Positions 1 through 10,096 are shown, counted from the first letter of the stretch. The stretch is 64,000 bases of DNA from Jeotgalicoccus coquinae (GCF_014207425.1 NZ_JACHFF010000001.1:888026-952025), one strand, 5' to 3'. The notes: generated by a model from the letters alone, not told the origin. Made by a program: numbers and translations.

Positions 1-57
1 GGCCTGGAACTGACTTCAAGAGATGAAGCAGCTAACACTGAAGAATCAGCAGAATAA
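1..57 (+). CDS. C-terminal end of an upstream gene (partial)
   Basis: The first 19 codons of frame 1 are open and end in TAA at 55-57, giving a short acidic tail that ends in EESAE. A strong terminator follows at once, so this is the last gene of an upstream operon. The tail is too short and low in complexity to identify. In related genomes a TPR or YpiB-type protein lies here, but nothing in the visible residues tests that. Confidence 0.6.
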   Translation, partial: GLELTSRDEAANTEESAE

Positions 58-62
58 CAATA

Positions 63-93
63 AAGACCCTTCTGGAAACAGAAGGGTCTTCTT
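63..93 (+). terminator. Rho-independent terminator of the upstream operon
   Basis: A perfect 12-bp stem (63-74 with 79-90) with a GAAA tetraloop is followed by TT-CTT. It separates the truncated first gene from the DUF1405 gene, although read-through could still supply that gene because no clear promoter is seen between them. Confidence 0.9.
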
Positions 94-102
94 ATAGGTG
101 AA

Positions 103-684
103 ATGATGATATATAACTTATATAAACTGATGTTTAATCGAATATTTCTTGTCTTTCTGCTCGTCTGCAACATCGGCGGTACGATTTACGGCTATATATG
201 GTACGGCGGCCAGCTGTCCATTACACCGTGGTATTTCTATCCGTTCGTTCCGGACAGTCCGACAGCAACGCTGTTTTTATGCATATTGATTCTGTTAATA
301 CTGTTCAATAAAAAATTCGGCCTGATCGATGCACTCGCATTTACGACACTGATAAAATACGGTGTCTGGGCTGTAATTATGAACATCTGGAACTTTATCG
401 ACATGGGCTTTGTTTCATGGATCGGTTTAATGCTGATTGCATCGCACGCTGCGATGGCGCTGATGGCATTTATGTTCCTGCCTTATATTGAAATTAAACC
501 GTGGCACTTTTACGTCACAGCAATCTGGCTGTTTCATAATGATTTTATCGATTACGTCTACATGCAGTATCCGAAATACGGAAACCTGCACCCGCACGCA
601 GCGGAAATCGGCTATCTTGCATTCTGGCTGACAGTTATTGTGCTCGTGCTGCTTTATAAGCTCGCGGGTAGACATAATAATTGA
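103..684 (+). CDS. ypjA: DUF1405 multi-pass membrane protein (YpjA family)
   Basis: A 193-residue integral membrane protein with about six hydrophobic segments and very few charged residues. Length and position just upstream of the bshA-cca-birA cluster match the YpjA/DUF1405 family, which has no known biochemical role. Two ATG codons (103 and 106) follow AGGTGA, and either could start translation. It ends just before a TTGACT promoter for the next gene. Family assignment rests on recognisable segments such as WYGGQLSITPWYFYPF and on synteny. Confidence 0.8.
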   Translation: MMIYNLYKLMFNRIFLVFLLVCNIGGTIYGYIWYGGQLSITPWYFYPFVPDSPTATLFLCILILLILFNKKFGLIDALAFTTLIKYGVWAVIMNIWNFIDMGFVSWIGLMLIASHAAMALMAFMFLPYIEIKPWHFYVTAIWLFHNDFIDYVYMQYPKYGNLHPHAAEIGYLAFWLTVIVLVLLYKLAGRHNN

Positions 685-710
685 CTAAAGTAAAAACAGT
701 TTAGTAAAAT
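681..710 (+). promoter_or_regulatory. Putative sigma-A promoter for the Zn-peptidase gene
   Basis: TTGACT (681-686) and TAAAAT (705-710) are 18 bp apart, about 30 bp upstream of the TTG start codon at 740. The -35 overlaps the stop codon of the preceding gene. Confidence 0.55.
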
Positions 711-739
711 AGTACTATGAACCAAACGGAGGGACAAAC

Positions 740-1438
740 TTGACTCTTATAATCTATTTTGTAATTTTAATGGTTGTACCAATGCTTGCACAGATGAACG
801 TTAAATCAACATTTAACAAGTACTCCAAAGTACGCTCGACAAGCGGTCTTACAGGCCAGCAGGTTGCAGAAGATATCCTCCGGGAAAATGGAATTTACGA
901 TGTAACAGTTGAACGCGGTCAAGGTGTCCTTACAGACTACTACGATCCGAAAAACAAAAAAATCGTACTATCTCCCGGCAACTTCGATAACCCGAGCGTT
1001 GCAGGCACAGCAGTAGCCGCACACGAAGTCGGCCATGCAATCCAGCATGCAACCGGCTATAAGTTCTTAAACTTCAGATCAGCATTGTTCCCGCTTGCAC
1101 AATTAGGAAGCAACTTCTCGTACTTCCTGATTATTGCCGGTATTATCCTGACAGCAGCACAAAGCGCTGCAGGCGGCGGACTTGGTGAAATGCTATTATG
1201 GGCAGGTATCGGATTAATGGGGTTCGCCGTATTATTCCAGTTAGTAACACTGCCTGTGGAATTTGACGCATCAAGACGCGCAATGAACCAGATCGAAGAA
1301 CTCAACATTGTGAACAGTAAAGAATACCGCCACGCTAAGAAAGTGCTGAACGCCGCTGCAATGACATACGTTGCTGCAACAGCAGTAGCTGTAGCCGAGC
1401 TGTTACGCTTTATTATGATCGCAAGAAACTCAAACTAA
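740..1438 (+). CDS. yugP: Membrane zinc metallopeptidase, YugP family
   Basis: A 232-residue protein with an N-terminal hydrophobic segment, the zinc-protease motif HEVGH (about residues 94-98, in AAHEVGHAIQH) and two or three C-terminal membrane helices. This is the layout of the YugP-type neutral zinc metallopeptidases (Zn_peptidase_2). The substrate is unknown in the family. The start is a TTG at 740, fixed by GGAGGG at 727-732 with 7-nt spacing. Monocistronic, with its own promoter and terminator. Confidence 0.88.
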   Translation: MTLIIYFVILMVVPMLAQMNVKSTFNKYSKVRSTSGLTGQQVAEDILRENGIYDVTVERGQGVLTDYYDPKNKKIVLSPGNFDNPSVAGTAVAAHEVGHAIQHATGYKFLNFRSALFPLAQLGSNFSYFLIIAGIILTAAQSAAGGGLGEMLLWAGIGLMGFAVLFQLVTLPVEFDASRRAMNQIEELNIVNSKEYRHAKKVLNAAAMTYVAATAVAVAELLRFIMIARNSN

Positions 1439-1450
1439 TAGTTGAATATG

Positions 1451-1491
1451 AAGCAGCCGTATTACCCTCACGGGTGGTGCGGCTGCTTTTT
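1451..1491 (+). terminator. Terminator after the Zn-peptidase gene
   Basis: AAGCAGCCG (1451-1459) pairs with CGGCTGCTT (1480-1488), with an inner ACCC/GGGT stem and a following T-run. The remaining bases to 1737 hold no gene. They contain a G-rich stretch with two copies of TTTGATGTTTGG and an A+T-rich leader containing TATAAT (1689-1694), a possible -10 for bshA. Confidence 0.9.
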
Positions 1492-1737
1492 GATGTTTGG
1501 CGGGGTGTGTTTGATGTTTGGTGTTTGAGGTCGGATGAGCGGGGGGGTATCGGGCTGGATGATGTTGCGGATTCCTATGAAGAGCGCTCATAGAACTCCC
1601 AACCAATAATCATCTGACAAAACCTGCGCATTCACGGTTTTAATCGTTTTTGTAAACAGATTCATTTCCCTTATACAGGGATATTCATTATAATTAATAT
1701 TAATTAACGATACTATTCACATTAGAGGTGCATGATT

Positions 1738-2901
1738 ATGAAAATCGGAATTACATGTTATCCAAGTGTTGGCGGCAGCGGCGTCATCGCAACTGAGCTT
1801 GGGATTCAAATGGCCCGCCGCGGGCACGAAGTGCACTTTATTTCATCGAGTGTACCGTTTCGGCTTGAGCATAATTATGATAATATATACACGCATCGTA
1901 CAGAAGTTAACGATTACAGCGTTTTTAAATATCCGCCGTACGATATTACTTTATCGAGTAAAATATCAGAGGTCATCGACCGTTACGATTTAGATGTTAT
2001 CCATATGCACTACGCAATTCCGCACGCGGTTTGCGGCATCCTGGCAAAACAGATGTCGAAGAAGAAAGATGTCGGCATCGTCACAACATTGCACGGGACG
2101 GATATTACTGTGCTCGGCCACGATATGTCACTGGTCAGCGCGATAAAATTCGGCATCGATCATTCCGATATTGCGACGTCTGTCAGCAACAGTCTGACTG
2201 AAGAGACGTATCAGCTGATTAAACCGGAGAGCGACATTCAGACGGTATACAACTTCGTCGATGAAACGCGTTTTAACACGGACAGCAGAATGGATATTAA
2301 AAAAGAACTGAAAGAAAAACTGAACATTCCTGATAGTGCGAAAGTGCTGATGCACACGTCGAATTTCAGAAAAATAAAAAATGTGGATGACATTGTACGC
2401 ACCTTCCACGAAACATCAAAAGAAATCGACTGCCATCTCGTGCTGGTAGGGGACGGTCCCGATATGTATACCATTAGACAGCTTGTTCAGGAGCTCGGTA
2501 TTGAAGAGCGCGTTCACTTCTCAGGACAGCAGTCTGACGTGAGTTCTTATTACAAATTGAGCGACGCGTTCCTGCTCCTCAGTGCCAAGGAAAGTTTCGG
2601 CCTTGCAATGCTTGAGGCAATGTACTGCGGTGCGATTCCAATAGGGTCGACAGCTGGCGGAATTTCAGAAGTAATTCAGCACGGAGAAACAGGATACGTC
2701 GTTGAAATCGGCGACTACAAACAGGCAGCCCAGCACTTAATCGGGCTGTTTAAAGACGATGCATTGTACGAAGAAATGCAGGCGGACATGCTGAAAGATG
2801 TCAAAGAACGTTTTAACATGGACAGCATTGTCACTGAATACGAAAATTTATATACTAAGCTTTTGGCGGGTGCAGATAATGACGGAACAGAATCTATTTA
2901 A
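1738..2901 (+). CDS. bshA: N-acetyl-alpha-D-glucosaminyl L-malate synthase BshA
   Basis: A GT4-family glycosyltransferase of 387 residues that catalyses the first step of bacillithiol synthesis, joining GlcNAc to L-malate. The N-terminus MKIGITCYPSVGGSG with the ATELG that follows is diagnostic. The C-terminal domain has the E-x7-E nucleotide-sugar motif in AKESFGLAMLEAMYCG (about residue 285). I chose ATG 1738 over ATG 1732 because GAGGTG at 1725-1730 is only one base from the earlier codon. The 3' end overlaps cca. Bacilliredoxin at 24 kb indicates that the bacillithiol pathway is in use. Confidence 0.95.
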   Translation: MKIGITCYPSVGGSGVIATELGIQMARRGHEVHFISSSVPFRLEHNYDNIYTHRTEVNDYSVFKYPPYDITLSSKISEVIDRYDLDVIHMHYAIPHAVCGILAKQMSKKKDVGIVTTLHGTDITVLGHDMSLVSAIKFGIDHSDIATSVSNSLTEETYQLIKPESDIQTVYNFVDETRFNTDSRMDIKKELKEKLNIPDSAKVLMHTSNFRKIKNVDDIVRTFHETSKEIDCHLVLVGDGPDMYTIRQLVQELGIEERVHFSGQQSDVSSYYKLSDAFLLLSAKESFGLAMLEAMYCGAIPIGSTAGGISEVIQHGETGYVVEIGDYKQAAQHLIGLFKDDALYEEMQADMLKDVKERFNMDSIVTEYENLYTKLLAGADNDGTESI

Positions 2902-4099
2902 AACCGGCGCGAAGATTATTGAGCGCTTTGAAGAGAATAATTATGAAGGCTATTTCGTCGGCGGGGCAGTGCGCGATTTCACGCTCGGGCGTGACGTGAG
3001 CGATGTCGATATTACGACGAATGCACTTCCTGATGAGATTGAGAATTTATTCGAAAAAACAATCGACGTCGGTAAAGAGCACGGGACGATAATCGTGTTA
3101 ATGGATGATATTCCATTTGAGGTGACGACGTACCGCGTTGAAGGTGAGTACACCGATCACCGGAGACCCGACAATGTTTATTTCACGCAGCATCTGACTG
3201 AAGATTTAAGCCGCAGGGATTTTACAATTAATGCGATGGCAATGACTTCCGCTATGGAGCTGTATGATCCGCATAACGGCATTAAAGATTTAAATAATAA
3301 ACTGATAAACACCGTCGGTATTGCAAAGGAGCGTTTCGATGAAGATGCGCTCCGCATGCTGCGTGCGGTCCGCTTTATGTCACAGCTTGATTTTGAGCTT
3401 TCTTTGGATGCACAGAAGGCGATTAAAGAACATGCAGCGGCGCTTGATTACGTTGCGGTTGAACGGATTACTGCAGAGCTTGAAAAGCTGTACCGCGGTA
3501 TTAATGTTAAAAGTGCAAAAGAGATGATTGCACAGACAGGACTGCTCAAATACATGCCGTTCTTTAAACATATCGATAGAGACCGGTACGTGAATTCAGC
3601 TGCCGAATCTCTCGGGCAGGAAGCTGCTGTTCATATTTATAAAGACAGCGGTCTGAAAGAGCATTTGAGTAAACTTAAATTATCCAACCGCCAGAAAGCT
3701 GAAATTAAAGCGTCGCTACAGGTAATCGGTGCACTGACAGAGCAGACAAATGAAAAGCTTATCGCTTACCGCTTTGAGACAGACATTTTAAACAGCGTAA
3801 ATGATATAATAAGATTAAACGAACTGCTTGATACAGAACATATTGAACTTCTGGAGAAAGCTGTCAGCGCACAGCCGGACCTTATACTCAAAAACCGCAG
3901 TGACCTCGACATTAACGGCAACAGCTTAATGAGCGGGTTAAATGCACGGGGCGGTCCGTGGCTCCGCGAGTGTCTCGATATGATTGAACAGGAAGTGCTG
4001 CTCGGAAATCTTATCAACAATGAAGCAGAAATAATTAATTGGGTGAAATCACATGTCAAAAACGAAGACGGAAATATTGTCTTTACTGATGGAAGGTAA
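2879..4099 (+). CDS. cca: CCA-adding enzyme (tRNA nucleotidyltransferase)
   Basis: Adds or repairs the 3'-CCA end of tRNA. The 406-residue protein carries the class II nucleotidyltransferase signature GGAVRD (about residues 28-33) and the metal-binding DVDITT (about 41-46), then the RRDFTINAMA and DALRMLRAVRF motifs typical of the family. ATG 2879 lies inside the bshA 3' end (23-bp overlap). The frame stays open further upstream, but only MTEQNLFKTG.. aligns with the usual N-terminus. It overlaps birA by 47 bp, which suggests translational coupling. Confidence 0.95.
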   Translation: MTEQNLFKTGAKIIERFEENNYEGYFVGGAVRDFTLGRDVSDVDITTNALPDEIENLFEKTIDVGKEHGTIIVLMDDIPFEVTTYRVEGEYTDHRRPDNVYFTQHLTEDLSRRDFTINAMAMTSAMELYDPHNGIKDLNNKLINTVGIAKERFDEDALRMLRAVRFMSQLDFELSLDAQKAIKEHAAALDYVAVERITAELEKLYRGINVKSAKEMIAQTGLLKYMPFFKHIDRDRYVNSAAESLGQEAAVHIYKDSGLKEHLSKLKLSNRQKAEIKASLQVIGALTEQTNEKLIAYRFETDILNSVNDIIRLNELLDTEHIELLEKAVSAQPDLILKNRSDLDINGNSLMSGLNARGGPWLRECLDMIEQEVLLGNLINNEAEIINWVKSHVKNEDGNIVFTDGR

Positions 4100-5009
4100 T
4101 TACTTATCAGGGGCAAAGCTCGCTGAAATGCTCGGTGTGTCACGCACCGCTGTGTGGAAAAATATCCAGCGGTTAAAAGAGGACGGCTACAATATTGAAG
4201 CTGTCACGAATAAAGGCTACCGGCTCGTCGAGCCTTCCGGCAGAATCAACGAGTCGCTGCTCGCCGGCACCGTACAGCATTCACAGCTGTTCGACGACCT
4301 GATTTACAAAGATACGATCGATTCCACACAGAATCACGCATTCAGGATTTTAGATCAGTATGATGGTAATATAGTAATAGTAAGCGGTCATCAGACGGAC
4401 GGACGCGGACGCTTTAAACGCGAATGGCTGTCACCGGAAGAAACCGGTCTCTATATGTCACTCGTACTGCGTCCGAACATAACCAATCAGGAAATGATTG
4501 TGTTCAACTTATTCATGTCGCTCGCAATCAGTGATGCAATCCGTGAATCAACCGGACTGAAAAGTGGAATAAAATGGCCGAACGATATTTTTATCAACGA
4601 TAAAAAAGTGTGCGGATTTTTAACAGAAGTCATCAGTGCGGATAATATCGTTGAAACGATTGTCTGCGGCATCGGCCTCAATATTAATCCGTCAGCTGAC
4701 ACCGAGTCACTTGGAACAGCGACGTCCATTACAGGCGAACTTGATGAGGAATTTGATGTAAATCAGTTTACCGGTGTATTATTCAGGAAAATAGAGTATT
4801 ACTATGATAAATTTTTAAACACATCATTCAGCTCAATTAAAGAAGACTGGCTTGAGCAGGCGATTATTTTTAACCGTGAACTCACAATTACGACTGTCAA
4901 AGAAAAACTGAGAGGCAAAGCTCTCGACATTACTGATGAAGGTTACCTGGTAATACTGGACAGGGACCACAACATACATAAGGTAATCAGTGCCGATATT
5001 GAAATTTAA
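4053..5009 (+). CDS. birA: Bifunctional biotin-protein ligase / biotin operon repressor
   Basis: A 318-residue protein with an N-terminal winged helix (LAEMLGVSRTAVWKNIQ, about residues 20-36), a central ligase domain with the biotinyl-AMP loop GRGRFKREW (about 117-125) and KWPNDI (about 174), and a C-terminal SH3-like cap. It biotinylates acetyl-CoA and pyruvate carboxylases and, with bound biotinyl-AMP, represses biotin genes. The start follows GGGTGA (4041-4046) inside cca. Confidence 0.95.
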   Translation: MSKTKTEILSLLMEGNYLSGAKLAEMLGVSRTAVWKNIQRLKEDGYNIEAVTNKGYRLVEPSGRINESLLAGTVQHSQLFDDLIYKDTIDSTQNHAFRILDQYDGNIVIVSGHQTDGRGRFKREWLSPEETGLYMSLVLRPNITNQEMIVFNLFMSLAISDAIRESTGLKSGIKWPNDIFINDKKVCGFLTEVISADNIVETIVCGIGLNINPSADTESLGTATSITGELDEEFDVNQFTGVLFRKIEYYYDKFLNTSFSSIKEDWLEQAIIFNRELTITTVKEKLRGKALDITDEGYLVILDRDHNIHKVISADIEI

Positions 5010-5021
5010 CCTGGTGATATA

Positions 5022-7538
5022 ATGTTAAATAAAACATTCGCAGTCGTCGATTTGGAAACGACTGGCAATAATTTGGAAAAAGACAACATCATTCAACTAA
5101 GTATTACGTTCGTGCGTAATTTTAAAATTACCGGACAGTACAATACTTTTTTAAGTGATGAAACAACTGTGTCACCGTTTATCCGTGAACTGACGAATAT
5201 TTCTTCAGACATGCTGATCGGCGCACCGAAGTTTAAAGATGTTGCAAAAGATATTAAAAATCAGCTTGATGATGCGGTCTTCGTTGCACATAACGTCGAC
5301 TTTGATTTGACGTTCCTCCAGTCAGCATTTAAATCCGCAGGGCTGGCATATAATCCGGTACACACACTCGATACGGTCGAACTTGTCCGTATCTTTCTGC
5401 CGTCTGTGGCAGGGTATCAGCTGCATCTGGTGGCAGAACATCTCGGCATTGAACTGTCGCAGGCGCACCGTGCGGATGAAGATGCATACGCAACAGCCGA
5501 AGTACTGATCGTTGTCATTAAGAAGATAATCAGTATGCACCGTGAAACGCTGATAAAGATCTATCATCTGTCGAAGATGATGCGGACCAGTTTAACCGAT
5601 TTAATCTTTTCAATATTAAACAGGTATACAAACGATAATGACGACAATATTATCAGCTACAACCAGTTTTATATTAAAGAGACAGAAGTGACACATAAAA
5701 ACATCGAATCAATTACAGTACACGATCTTTATCATAAATATTTAAGCATGACAGGAAACGAATACCGGGAAGATCAGTACCGGCTTGCGCTGTTAATTTA
5801 TGATTCTCTGGTCGACGGCAAGTATCATGCGATTGAAGCGTATACCGGGCTCGGCAAGAGCGATGCATTTCTGATTGCTGCACTCAGCTACTATTCGGCT
5901 TATGACGGCCAGGTCGTCGTCTCAACGTCGCGTAAAATTCTGCAGAACCAGCTGATTGAAGAATCGCTGATGCGTCTCCGGAAAGTCGTGTCGTATGAAA
6001 CGCCGTTTGCGCTCCTGAAGGGGAGACTGAATTATATCGACCTGAATGCATTTACAGCACTGCTGCAGCTCGATGACTCGAATCCGGAAATCTGTTTTTT
6101 GAAAATGCGCATGCTCGTCTGGCTCGTTGAAACAGAAACGGGGGATTTGTCGGAAGTAAATCTCCGCGGTCCGGAGAAGTCCTATTATGAAACGATGCTG
6201 ATTCAGGCAGGGGACGGCAAACACCACTTTTACTTTAAGCGCGCATTATCCAACGCGAAGAAAGTGCCGATTATCGTGACGAATCATTACTTCTTAAATG
6301 ACTGCCTCAATAATCTTGAAGGCATTCAGGCGCTTATTATCGATGAAGCGCATCAGCTGAAACAGGCTCTCGATCTGAAAGAACGCCGGACGTTTAACTA
6401 TCCGGAACTGAAGTTCTTTATCGGGCAGGTGGGGCTGATCAATCAGGACAGACTGCTTGCAAGCTACAGTAAAACCAACAGTGCGGTATCTCTTTATCTT
6501 CTTGAAGATATCGTCATTAATTTAAATAAAAATATCGATCTTTTGTTCCAACAGCTGTCATGGAAAAAGATTGACGATGCACTCGCAACGCTCGGCAGTC
6601 TCGTGAAATTTACGGATATGTTCCTGAGTACGATACGCGGTACCGATAACTATCAGGCGCTGTATAATCACATGCATTATTTCGATGCGTCGCTGAAAAA
6701 TCTGCGATATGCACTCGCGTATGATGATTATCATATTAAAAGCAGCAAAAACTTCCAAAAGTCGGAAGTGACGATCCGGACGGACGTGCTCGATACGCTT
6801 GCGGATGCACTGCGTTCGATTCCGTGCCAGATTCTGTTATCAGGCACGCTCGAAGTGCACGGCAGTTTTAAGCATTTAAAATACTGGTTCGGGGATTACG
6901 AGTTTAAGACGACGATTATGAACAACACTGCGATGTACAGCGACATCAAGCTCTTTATCCCGAATGATATCAGCAGCTATGATGTGAAAGACGACGATTA
7001 TATTGTTGATATTCTCGATTACATCGCGCTGTATTTAAGCGAAACGAACTCGAAGCTCGTCGTGATATTTTCAAATTATGAACTGCTGGACAGGGTGTAC
7101 AGTTTTACAGAAGACATTGAATTATTCGATGAAATCCCTGTACTCCGTCAGTCTCATAACTCAAATAATGAAAAACTGCTCGGCCAGTACAACCAGCTGA
7201 GCCAGTGTCTCCTGCTCGGGACGTATACGTTCACGGAAGGCATTAATCTCGTCAGCGATAAAGATAAGGCGCTGATGCTGACAAAACTGCCATTCCCTGT
7301 ACCGAAAGGTGACAGTTTCAGAGATTTTTATACGACGGATCTGCCGGAAGCCGTGATTCATTTCAGACAAATCATCGGCCGCGTGAAGCGGAGCAGTGAA
7401 GATAAAGGCGTCGTACTGCTGTTTGACGACCGGATTATGACAAAACCGTATAAAAATGCATTTTTAAAATATTTCCCTGAAGAAAATGTGATTCATGACA
7501 CCAGAGAAACTTTTAAAGCACTGCTTTTTGGTCTATAA
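5022..7538 (+). CDS. dinG: DinG: DnaQ-like 3'-5' exonuclease fused to an XPD/DinG helicase-like domain
   Basis: An 838-residue two-domain protein. Residues 1-170 carry all exonuclease motifs (VVDLETTG, HNVDFDLTFL, HRADEDAYAT). The remainder is a superfamily 2 DinG fold with a Walker A-like TGLGKS (about residues 273-278) and DEAH (about 440). The cysteines that bind the 4Fe-4S cluster in canonical DinG/XPD are missing after LLKGRLNY. Published work on S. aureus DinG describes a nuclease without helicase activity, and this protein looks alike. It lies 12 bp after birA. Confidence 0.93.
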   Translation: MLNKTFAVVDLETTGNNLEKDNIIQLSITFVRNFKITGQYNTFLSDETTVSPFIRELTNISSDMLIGAPKFKDVAKDIKNQLDDAVFVAHNVDFDLTFLQSAFKSAGLAYNPVHTLDTVELVRIFLPSVAGYQLHLVAEHLGIELSQAHRADEDAYATAEVLIVVIKKIISMHRETLIKIYHLSKMMRTSLTDLIFSILNRYTNDNDDNIISYNQFYIKETEVTHKNIESITVHDLYHKYLSMTGNEYREDQYRLALLIYDSLVDGKYHAIEAYTGLGKSDAFLIAALSYYSAYDGQVVVSTSRKILQNQLIEESLMRLRKVVSYETPFALLKGRLNYIDLNAFTALLQLDDSNPEICFLKMRMLVWLVETETGDLSEVNLRGPEKSYYETMLIQAGDGKHHFYFKRALSNAKKVPIIVTNHYFLNDCLNNLEGIQALIIDEAHQLKQALDLKERRTFNYPELKFFIGQVGLINQDRLLASYSKTNSAVSLYLLEDIVINLNKNIDLLFQQLSWKKIDDALATLGSLVKFTDMFLSTIRGTDNYQALYNHMHYFDASLKNLRYALAYDDYHIKSSKNFQKSEVTIRTDVLDTLADALRSIPCQILLSGTLEVHGSFKHLKYWFGDYEFKTTIMNNTAMYSDIKLFIPNDISSYDVKDDDYIVDILDYIALYLSETNSKLVVIFSNYELLDRVYSFTEDIELFDEIPVLRQSHNSNNEKLLGQYNQLSQCLLLGTYTFTEGINLVSDKDKALMLTKLPFPVPKGDSFRDFYTTDLPEAVIHFRQIIGRVKRSSEDKGVVLLFDDRIMTKPYKNAFLKYFPEENVIHDTRETFKALLFGL

Positions 7539-7570
7539 TAAAGTAAACATAATTGTTAGGAGCCTGCAGC

Positions 7571-8755
7571 ATGGAATTATCAAAAAAGGTAAAGTCGATT
7601 ACACCCAGCCAAACGATAGAAATTACTAATACTGCAAGACAATTAAAAGCTGAGGGCGTTGATGTAATCAGTCTGTCGGCAGGAGAACCGGATTTTAACA
7701 CTCCGGATGAAATTATCGATGCTGTTTACGAGGCTGCAAAAGCAGGCCACACCAAATATACTGCATCTGCCGGACTCCCGGAATTAAGGGAAACAATCGT
7801 TAAAAAAATGGCGCGCGACAACAATCTGACATACGCACCGAATGAAATTTACGTCGGCAACGGCGCAAAACAGGTGCTGTATAACGTCTTCCTGGCAACG
7901 CTTGATGAAGGCGACGAAGTTATCGTTCCTGCACCATACTGGGTCAGCTACACTGAACAGGTTAAAATGGTCGGCGGTGAGCCTGTTACTGCAGTCACAA
8001 CAGAGGATACTCACTTTAAACTGACACCGGAAATTTTAAAAGCGCACATTACAGAAAAAACGAAAATGCTGGTGTTAAATACTCCAAACAACCCGACAGG
8101 GTCTGTGTACTCTAAAGATGAACTTCAGGCACTTGCCGATGTTCTTGCAGAGACAGATATCATTATCGTCGTGGATGAGATTTACGAAGTCCTTACATAC
8201 GGGGAACCGCAAGTATCCATCGCGTCATTAAATGATAAAATTAAAGCACAGACGATTATCGTCAACGGCGTAAGCAAATCGCACGCCATGACCGGCTGGA
8301 GAGTCGGCTACGCATGCGGCGCACCGGAGCTTATCGCTGCGCTGTCGGCACTGACATCACAATCTACAACGAGCGTTGCAGAACCGGCACAGTACGGTGC
8401 AATTGCGGCATATGAAATGGCTCCTGAATCTACTGAAAAGTACCGTGCCATCTTTGAAGCACGCCGCGACAACGCATATGCAAAAATTATGGAATTACCG
8501 CATGTCACATGTGTTAAACCGGAAGGCGCATTTTATCTTTTCCCGCATATGAAAAACTGTGCAGAAGCATGCGGCTACGATACGGTGGACGAATTCGTCA
8601 AAGACGTACTGCGTGAAAAACATGTTGCATTCGTTCCGGGCTCGGGCTTCGGTACGCCGGAATACGCACGTATCAGCTACTCGCTGGATGAAGCAACATT
8701 TAACGATGCTGTATCACGCATCAAAGAATTTATTGAAGAAAAATCTAAAATCTAA
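7571..8755 (+). CDS. aspB: Aspartate aminotransferase (class I PLP aminotransferase)
   Basis: Interconverts aspartate plus 2-oxoglutarate with oxaloacetate plus glutamate. The 394-residue protein has the PLP-lysine motif SKSHAMTGWR (Lys about 235), NPTGSVYSK and the C-terminal GSGFG arginine region. ATG 7571 follows TAGGAG. The open frame reaches further upstream (TTG 7553), but those residues are not family-like. In B. subtilis ypmA and ypmB lie between dinG and aspB; here they are absent. Confidence 0.94.
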   Translation: MELSKKVKSITPSQTIEITNTARQLKAEGVDVISLSAGEPDFNTPDEIIDAVYEAAKAGHTKYTASAGLPELRETIVKKMARDNNLTYAPNEIYVGNGAKQVLYNVFLATLDEGDEVIVPAPYWVSYTEQVKMVGGEPVTAVTTEDTHFKLTPEILKAHITEKTKMLVLNTPNNPTGSVYSKDELQALADVLAETDIIIVVDEIYEVLTYGEPQVSIASLNDKIKAQTIIVNGVSKSHAMTGWRVGYACGAPELIAALSALTSQSTTSVAEPAQYGAIAAYEMAPESTEKYRAIFEARRDNAYAKIMELPHVTCVKPEGAFYLFPHMKNCAEACGYDTVDEFVKDVLREKHVAFVPGSGFGTPEYARISYSLDEATFNDAVSRIKEFIEEKSKI

Positions 8756-8769
8756 GGATGTATTAAGTT

Positions 8770-10059
8770 ATGAAAATCACTATTAACCAGGCACCCAAAT
8801 ATTCAGGTCAGGAAGTAACAATCGGCGGATGGCTGCTGCAAAAACGCGGCAGCGGGAAATTACAGTTCCTTCAGCTCCGTGACGGCACAGGTTTTATGCA
8901 GGGTGTCGTTGTTAAAGCAAACGATGAAGAACTTTTCACCGTTGCTAAAGGATTACACCAGGAAACGTCAATGTACGTGACAGGGACTATTAAAGAAGAC
9001 GAACGTTCTTCATTCGGCTACGAAATGGAAGTTTCAGGTATTGAAATTATCCAGAGTGCTGAAGGATACCCGATCACGCCGAAAGAACACGGCCCTGAAT
9101 TCCTTCTTGATAACAGACACTTATGGCTGCGTTCAAGAAAACAACATGCTGTAATGAACATCAGAAACCAGATTATTAAGAGCACGTATGACTTTTATTT
9201 CGAGAACGGCTTTAAGAAAATTGATTCACCGATTTTAACAAGCAGTTCACCTGAAGGCACAACGGAATTATTCCATACTAAATACTTCGACGAAGATGCA
9301 TACCTTTCACAGAGCGGTCAGCTTTACGCTGAAGCAGCTGCGATGGCGCACGGTAAAGTATTTACTTTCGGACCGACATTCCGTGCCGAGAAATCAAAAA
9401 CACGCCGTCATTTAATCGAGTTCTGGATGATCGAACCGGAAATGGCTTTTTACAATCACGAAGACAGCCTTGTAGTACAGGAGCAGTACGTTGAGTACCT
9501 AGCTAAAAATGTACTTGAAAACTGTAAACTTGATTTAGAAGCGCTGGGTCGCGACACAACTGCATTGGAAAACATTCAAGCACCGTTCCCGCGTATTTCA
9601 TACACTGATGCAATCGATTTACTGCACGAAAAAGGATTCGACGATATTAACTGGGGCGACGACTTCGGTTCTCCGCACGAGACTGAAATTGCGAACAGCT
9701 TCGACAAACCGGTATTTATCGTTAACTATCCGAAAGAAATTAAATCATTCTACATGAGTACAAACCCGGAAGATCCGCGTACAGTACTGTGTGCCGATTT
9801 AATCGCGCCTGAAGGCTACGGTGAGATTATCGGAGGCAGTGAGCGTATTTCCGACTACGACGAGCTGAAAGCCCGTATCGAGGAGTCGGGACTTAACATT
9901 GACGCTTACGAGTGGTACCTGGACCTCCGTAAATACGGAAGTGTGCCGCACTCAGGTTTCGGACTTGGTCTGGAGCGCGCGGTCGCATGGTTCTCAGGCG
10001 TTCAGCACGTCAGAGAAACTGCACCGTTCCCAAGATTATTAAATCGTTTATACCCATAA
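8770..10059 (+). CDS. asnS: Asparaginyl-tRNA synthetase
   Basis: A class IIb synthetase of 429 residues that charges tRNA-Asn. An N-terminal OB-fold anticodon-binding domain (about residues 1-110) is followed by the catalytic core with motif 2 ([17 protein letters not shown]) and motif 3 ([10 protein letters not shown]). It lies 14 bp after aspB, so aspartate and asparagine metabolism share a transcript as in Bacillus. No T-box leader is visible upstream. Confidence 0.96.
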   Translation: MKITINQAPKYSGQEVTIGGWLLQKRGSGKLQFLQLRDGTGFMQGVVVKANDEELFTVAKGLHQETSMYVTGTIKEDERSSFGYEMEVSGIEIIQSAEGYPITPKEHGPEFLLDNRHLWLRSRKQHAVMNIRNQIIKSTYDFYFENGFKKIDSPILTSSSPEGTTELFHTKYFDEDAYLSQSGQLYAEAAAMAHGKVFTFGPTFRAEKSKTRRHLIEFWMIEPEMAFYNHEDSLVVQEQYVEYLAKNVLENCKLDLEALGRDTTALENIQAPFPRISYTDAIDLLHEKGFDDINWGDDFGSPHETEIANSFDKPVFIVNYPKEIKSFYMSTNPEDPRTVLCADLIAPEGYGEIIGGSERISDYDELKARIEESGLNIDAYEWYLDLRKYGSVPHSGFGLGLERAVAWFSGVQHVRETAPFPRLLNRLYP

Positions 10060-10063
10060 AAAC

Positions 10064-10096
10064 AATGGAGATGTTAGGTTCCCTAATGTCTCCATT
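10064..10096 (+). terminator. Hairpin between asnS and dnaD (weak terminator or processing element)
   Basis: A 15-bp stem (10064-10078 with 10082-10096), containing two G-U type pairs and a TTC loop, is followed by CTATTGTT rather than a clear T-run. It may attenuate rather than fully stop transcription into dnaD. Confidence 0.6.

Noticed and set aside
2798..2878. Longer N-terminus for the CCA enzyme from 2798
   Set aside because: It would overlap bshA by over 100 bp and adds residues not seen in the family; ATG 2879 fits.
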